Source of the DNA: an uncultured cyanobacterium
Lineage (GTDB): Bacteria; Cyanobacteriota; Cyanobacteriia; Pseudanabaenales; Pseudanabaenaceae
DNA length: 7,681 nucleotides
Direction: 5' to 3'
Assembly (NCBI GenBank): GCA_903819605.1
Contig: CAIJEA010000386.1
Location: forward strand, 1-7,681
Shown here: piece by piece, positions 6,388 through 7,681 of the stretch
How positions within the stretch are numbered: position 1 is the first letter of the stretch
How the letters are laid out: every line of letters starts with the position of its first letter
Notes under the pieces: generated by a model
Told to the model about the DNA's origin: nothing
Seen by the model: only the letters and a program-made list of their open reading frames with translations
The model's database searches: none
Program-made: the position numbers and the translations under genes

Positions 6388-6423
6388 TTCACGATCAGAA
6401 TGTCATGGAATCGTGAATATTAT
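6388..6423 (+). promoter_or_regulatory. Dyad operator-like site abutting a -10-like hexamer upstream of glgP
   Basis: TTCACGAT (6388-6395) and ATCGTGAA (6410-6417) form a perfect 8-bp inverted repeat with a 14-nt spacer. TATTAT (6418-6423, five of six matches to TATAAT) follows directly. If this hexamer drives glgP, the dyad fills the -35 to -10 interval, where a dimeric repressor would block polymerase. A leader of about 135 nt would result. No good -35 hexamer is visible, consistent with regulated or -35-independent initiation. The dyad itself is certain; its role is inferred. Confidence 0.4.
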
Positions 6424-6453
6424 GCTCCCGAAACATAAATTCTCAGTTAAATA

Positions 6454-6493
6454 ATTGTCCAACATCTCAAAGTTTATGGTTCGATAGGACAAT
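6454..6493 (+). promoter_or_regulatory. Inverted repeat in the presumed glgP leader
   Basis: ATTGTCC (6454-6460) and GGACAAT (6487-6493) are perfect 7-bp inverted copies with a 26-nt interval, lying 70-110 bp before the glgP ATG. It could form a leader stem-loop or a spaced protein-binding dyad. Chance occurrence in AT-rich DNA cannot be excluded, and I know no matching regulatory motif. Confidence 0.2.
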
Positions 6494-6551
6494 AGCTTTA
6501 CCCTTCGCCTTAGGGGCATCAGCAGAACGGCATTAAGACAAGTAACCATTC

Positions 6552-6556
6552 AGGAA
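6552..6556 (+). promoter_or_regulatory. Ribosome binding site of glgP
   Basis: AGGAA lies 7 bases before ATG 6564, a standard Shine-Dalgarno spacing. This supports the start giving MQTNVANQ over any internal methionine. Confidence 0.6.
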
Positions 6557-6563
6557 TAATTCT

Positions 6564-7681
6564 ATGCAAACAAATGTTGCTAATCAAACCAGCAATATTA
6601 CGGTAGAAGACGATCGCACAGGTTTAAGTATCGAAACCCTTAAGCGTGCCTTTGCCGACAACCTGTTCTACATCCAAGGCAAACTCGCTTCCCTTGCTAA
6701 CTTTACCGACTATTACATGGCGTTGTCGTTCACCACACGCGATCGCTTGTTGCAACGTTGGCTCCAGACCCTCAAGGTATATCACGAACAAGACATCAAA
6801 ACTGTCTATTATTTATCTGCCGAATTTTTGATGGGGCGACATTTAGGTAATAGCCTAATTAACCTTGATTTGTACGAATCAATCGAGCAAGCTGTCAGAG
6901 AGTCTGGGCTAGACCTTAATGAATTGCTAGAGCAAGAACCCGATCCAGGCTTGGGTAACGGCGGTCTAGGACGCTTAGCTGCTTGTTTCCTTGATTCCCT
7001 TGCCACCTTAGAAATTCCTGCAATGGGTTATGGCATCCGCTACGAATTTGGAATTTTTAACCAATCAATTCAACATGGTTGGCAGGTAGAGATCCCTGAC
7101 AAATGGCTAAAATGTGGCAATCCTTGGGAAGTAGTGCGCTATGAATCCACCGTCCAAGTTAAATTTGGTGGGCATACTGAAATCTATAACGACGATCGTG
7201 GTCGTCCCCGTACCCATTGGATTCCTAGCTTCACTGTCGAAGGTATTCCCCACGATACACCCGTCCCTGGATATCAAACCAATACGGTGAATACTCTAAG
7301 ATTGTGGAAAGCCGAAGCAGGTGAAGACTTTAATTTCCAAGCCTTTAACTCTGGCGACTATGATGGTGCTGTGGCAACCAAAATCAAATCGGAAACCATT
7401 TCTAAAGTTCTCTATCCCAACGACAATACTCCCCAAGGTCGTCAGTTGCGTCTAGAACAGCAATTTTTCTTTGTGTCCTGCTCACTTCAAGATATCATTC
7501 GCCGCCATCTCAATAAGTACGGTCGTTTGGATAACCTAGCCGATCATGCCGCAGTCCAGCTAAACGACACTCATCCAGCAATTAGCATTGCTGAAATGAT
7601 GCGCCTGCTTGTAGACGAACATCAAATGTTCTGGGATGAAGCATGGCGGATCACACAGAACACCTTTGCTTACACTAACCA
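6564..7681 (+). CDS. glgP: Glycogen/starch/alpha-glucan phosphorylase, N-terminal part, cut by the window edge
   Basis: GlgP releases glucose-1-phosphate from the non-reducing ends of glycogen using phosphate and pyridoxal phosphate; it supplies carbon in the dark in cyanobacteria. The frame is open without interruption for 372 codons to the window end. The family is usually about 800-850 residues, so a little under half is present. Characteristic blocks are YYLSAEFLMGRHLGNSL (about 82-98), the GLGNGGLGRLAACFLDSLATL region (129 onward), AMGYGIRYEFGIFNQ with HGWQVE (about 153-174), and VQLNDTHPAISIAEMMRLL (331-349). The pyridoxal-phosphate lysine and C-terminal phosphate site lie beyond the window. 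The N-terminal 20 residues are hydrophilic and not conserved. The gene stands alone with a long upstream region shared with phr; regulation may involve the dyad at 6388-6417. No frameshift or missing motif is visible in the part present. Confidence 0.95.
   Translation, partial: MQTNVANQTSNITVEDDRTGLSIETLKRAFADNLFYIQGKLASLANFTDYYMALSFTTRDRLLQRWLQTLKVYHEQDIKTVYYLSAEFLMGRHLGNSLINLDLYESIEQAVRESGLDLNELLEQEPDPGLGNGGLGRLAACFLDSLATLEIPAMGYGIRYEFGIFNQSIQHGWQVEIPDKWLKCGNPWEVVRYESTVQVKFGGHTEIYNDDRGRPRTHWIPSFTVEGIPHDTPVPGYQTNTVNTLRLWKAEAGEDFNFQAFNSGDYDGAVATKIKSETISKVLYPNDNTPQGRQLRLEQQFFFVSCSLQDIIRRHLNKYGRLDNLADHAAVQLNDTHPAISIAEMMRLLVDEHQMFWDEAWRITQNTFAYTN

Larger units (their letters stand above)
6175..6563. 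other. Divergent intergenic region between phr and glgP, rich in dyad symmetry
   Basis: These 389 bases contain no convincing gene. They hold a 12-bp AT/GC palindrome (6211-6222), an extended HIP1 palindrome (6249-6260), the second hairpin repeat (6276-6328), an 8-bp dyad abutting a -10-like hexamer (6388-6423) and a 7-bp inverted repeat in the presumed glgP leader (6454-6493). Tiny frames at 6331-6354 and 6361-6381 (7 and 6 codons) are probably accidental. No tRNA-like fold or known riboswitch consensus was recognised. Confidence 0.8.

Noticed and set aside
6541..6563. GTAACC just before glgP as part of an NtcA site (GTA-N8-TAC).
   Set aside because: The second half-site does not follow at the required spacing.

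Overview
The window looks like a cyanobacterial chromosome segment, probably from a Pseudanabaena-like or similar lineage (the genus is a guess). I counted 12 exact copies of the octamer GCGATCGC (HIP1), the repeat that is strongly over-represented in many cyanobacteria; about one per 65 kb would be expected by chance. The genes are AT-leaning with A/T-ending codons, and the products (an HDF-type-looking class I photolyase, an NTT-like transporter with HEAT repeats, GlgP) fit a cyanobacterium.

Layout. Bases 1-132 hold a minus-strand fragment of a TPR-type protein. It is GC-rich (72 of the first 120 bases by my count) and has GC-ending codons unlike everything else here. It ends at a perfect 25-bp-arm hairpin repeat (133-185). 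Next come a stem-loop that may be a terminator (210-256) and a minus-strand PD-(D/E)XK nuclease-family gene (271-1137) with a Cas4/AddB-like cysteine set. Only 24 bp from its first ATG, a plus-strand gene (1162-4197) starts in the opposite direction. It encodes a 1011-residue membrane protein, an NTT/ADP-ATP-carrier-like transporter domain fused to a long HEAT-repeat tail. A small cyclic-nucleotide-binding-domain protein (4201-4647) follows 3 nt later and must be translationally linked to it. A CPD photolyase gene (4687-6174, minus) converges on this pair. A 389-bp divergent intergenic region (6175-6563) is packed with dyad symmetries, including a second member of the hairpin repeat family. 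The window ends inside glgP (6564 onward, plus), encoding glycogen phosphorylase.

How the genes relate. The clearest functional unit is the transporter-HEAT gene plus its cNMP-binding partner. I read it as a split version of an NTT-HEAT-cNMP architecture, in which a cyclic nucleotide could control the membrane domain through the HEAT solenoid. The nuclease, photolyase and glycogen phosphorylase are independent single-gene units as far as the sequence shows. The points most worth following up are the split transporter/cNMP sensor, the hairpin repeat family with compensatory stem changes, the compositionally foreign left end, and a promoter-overlapping dyad upstream of glgP.
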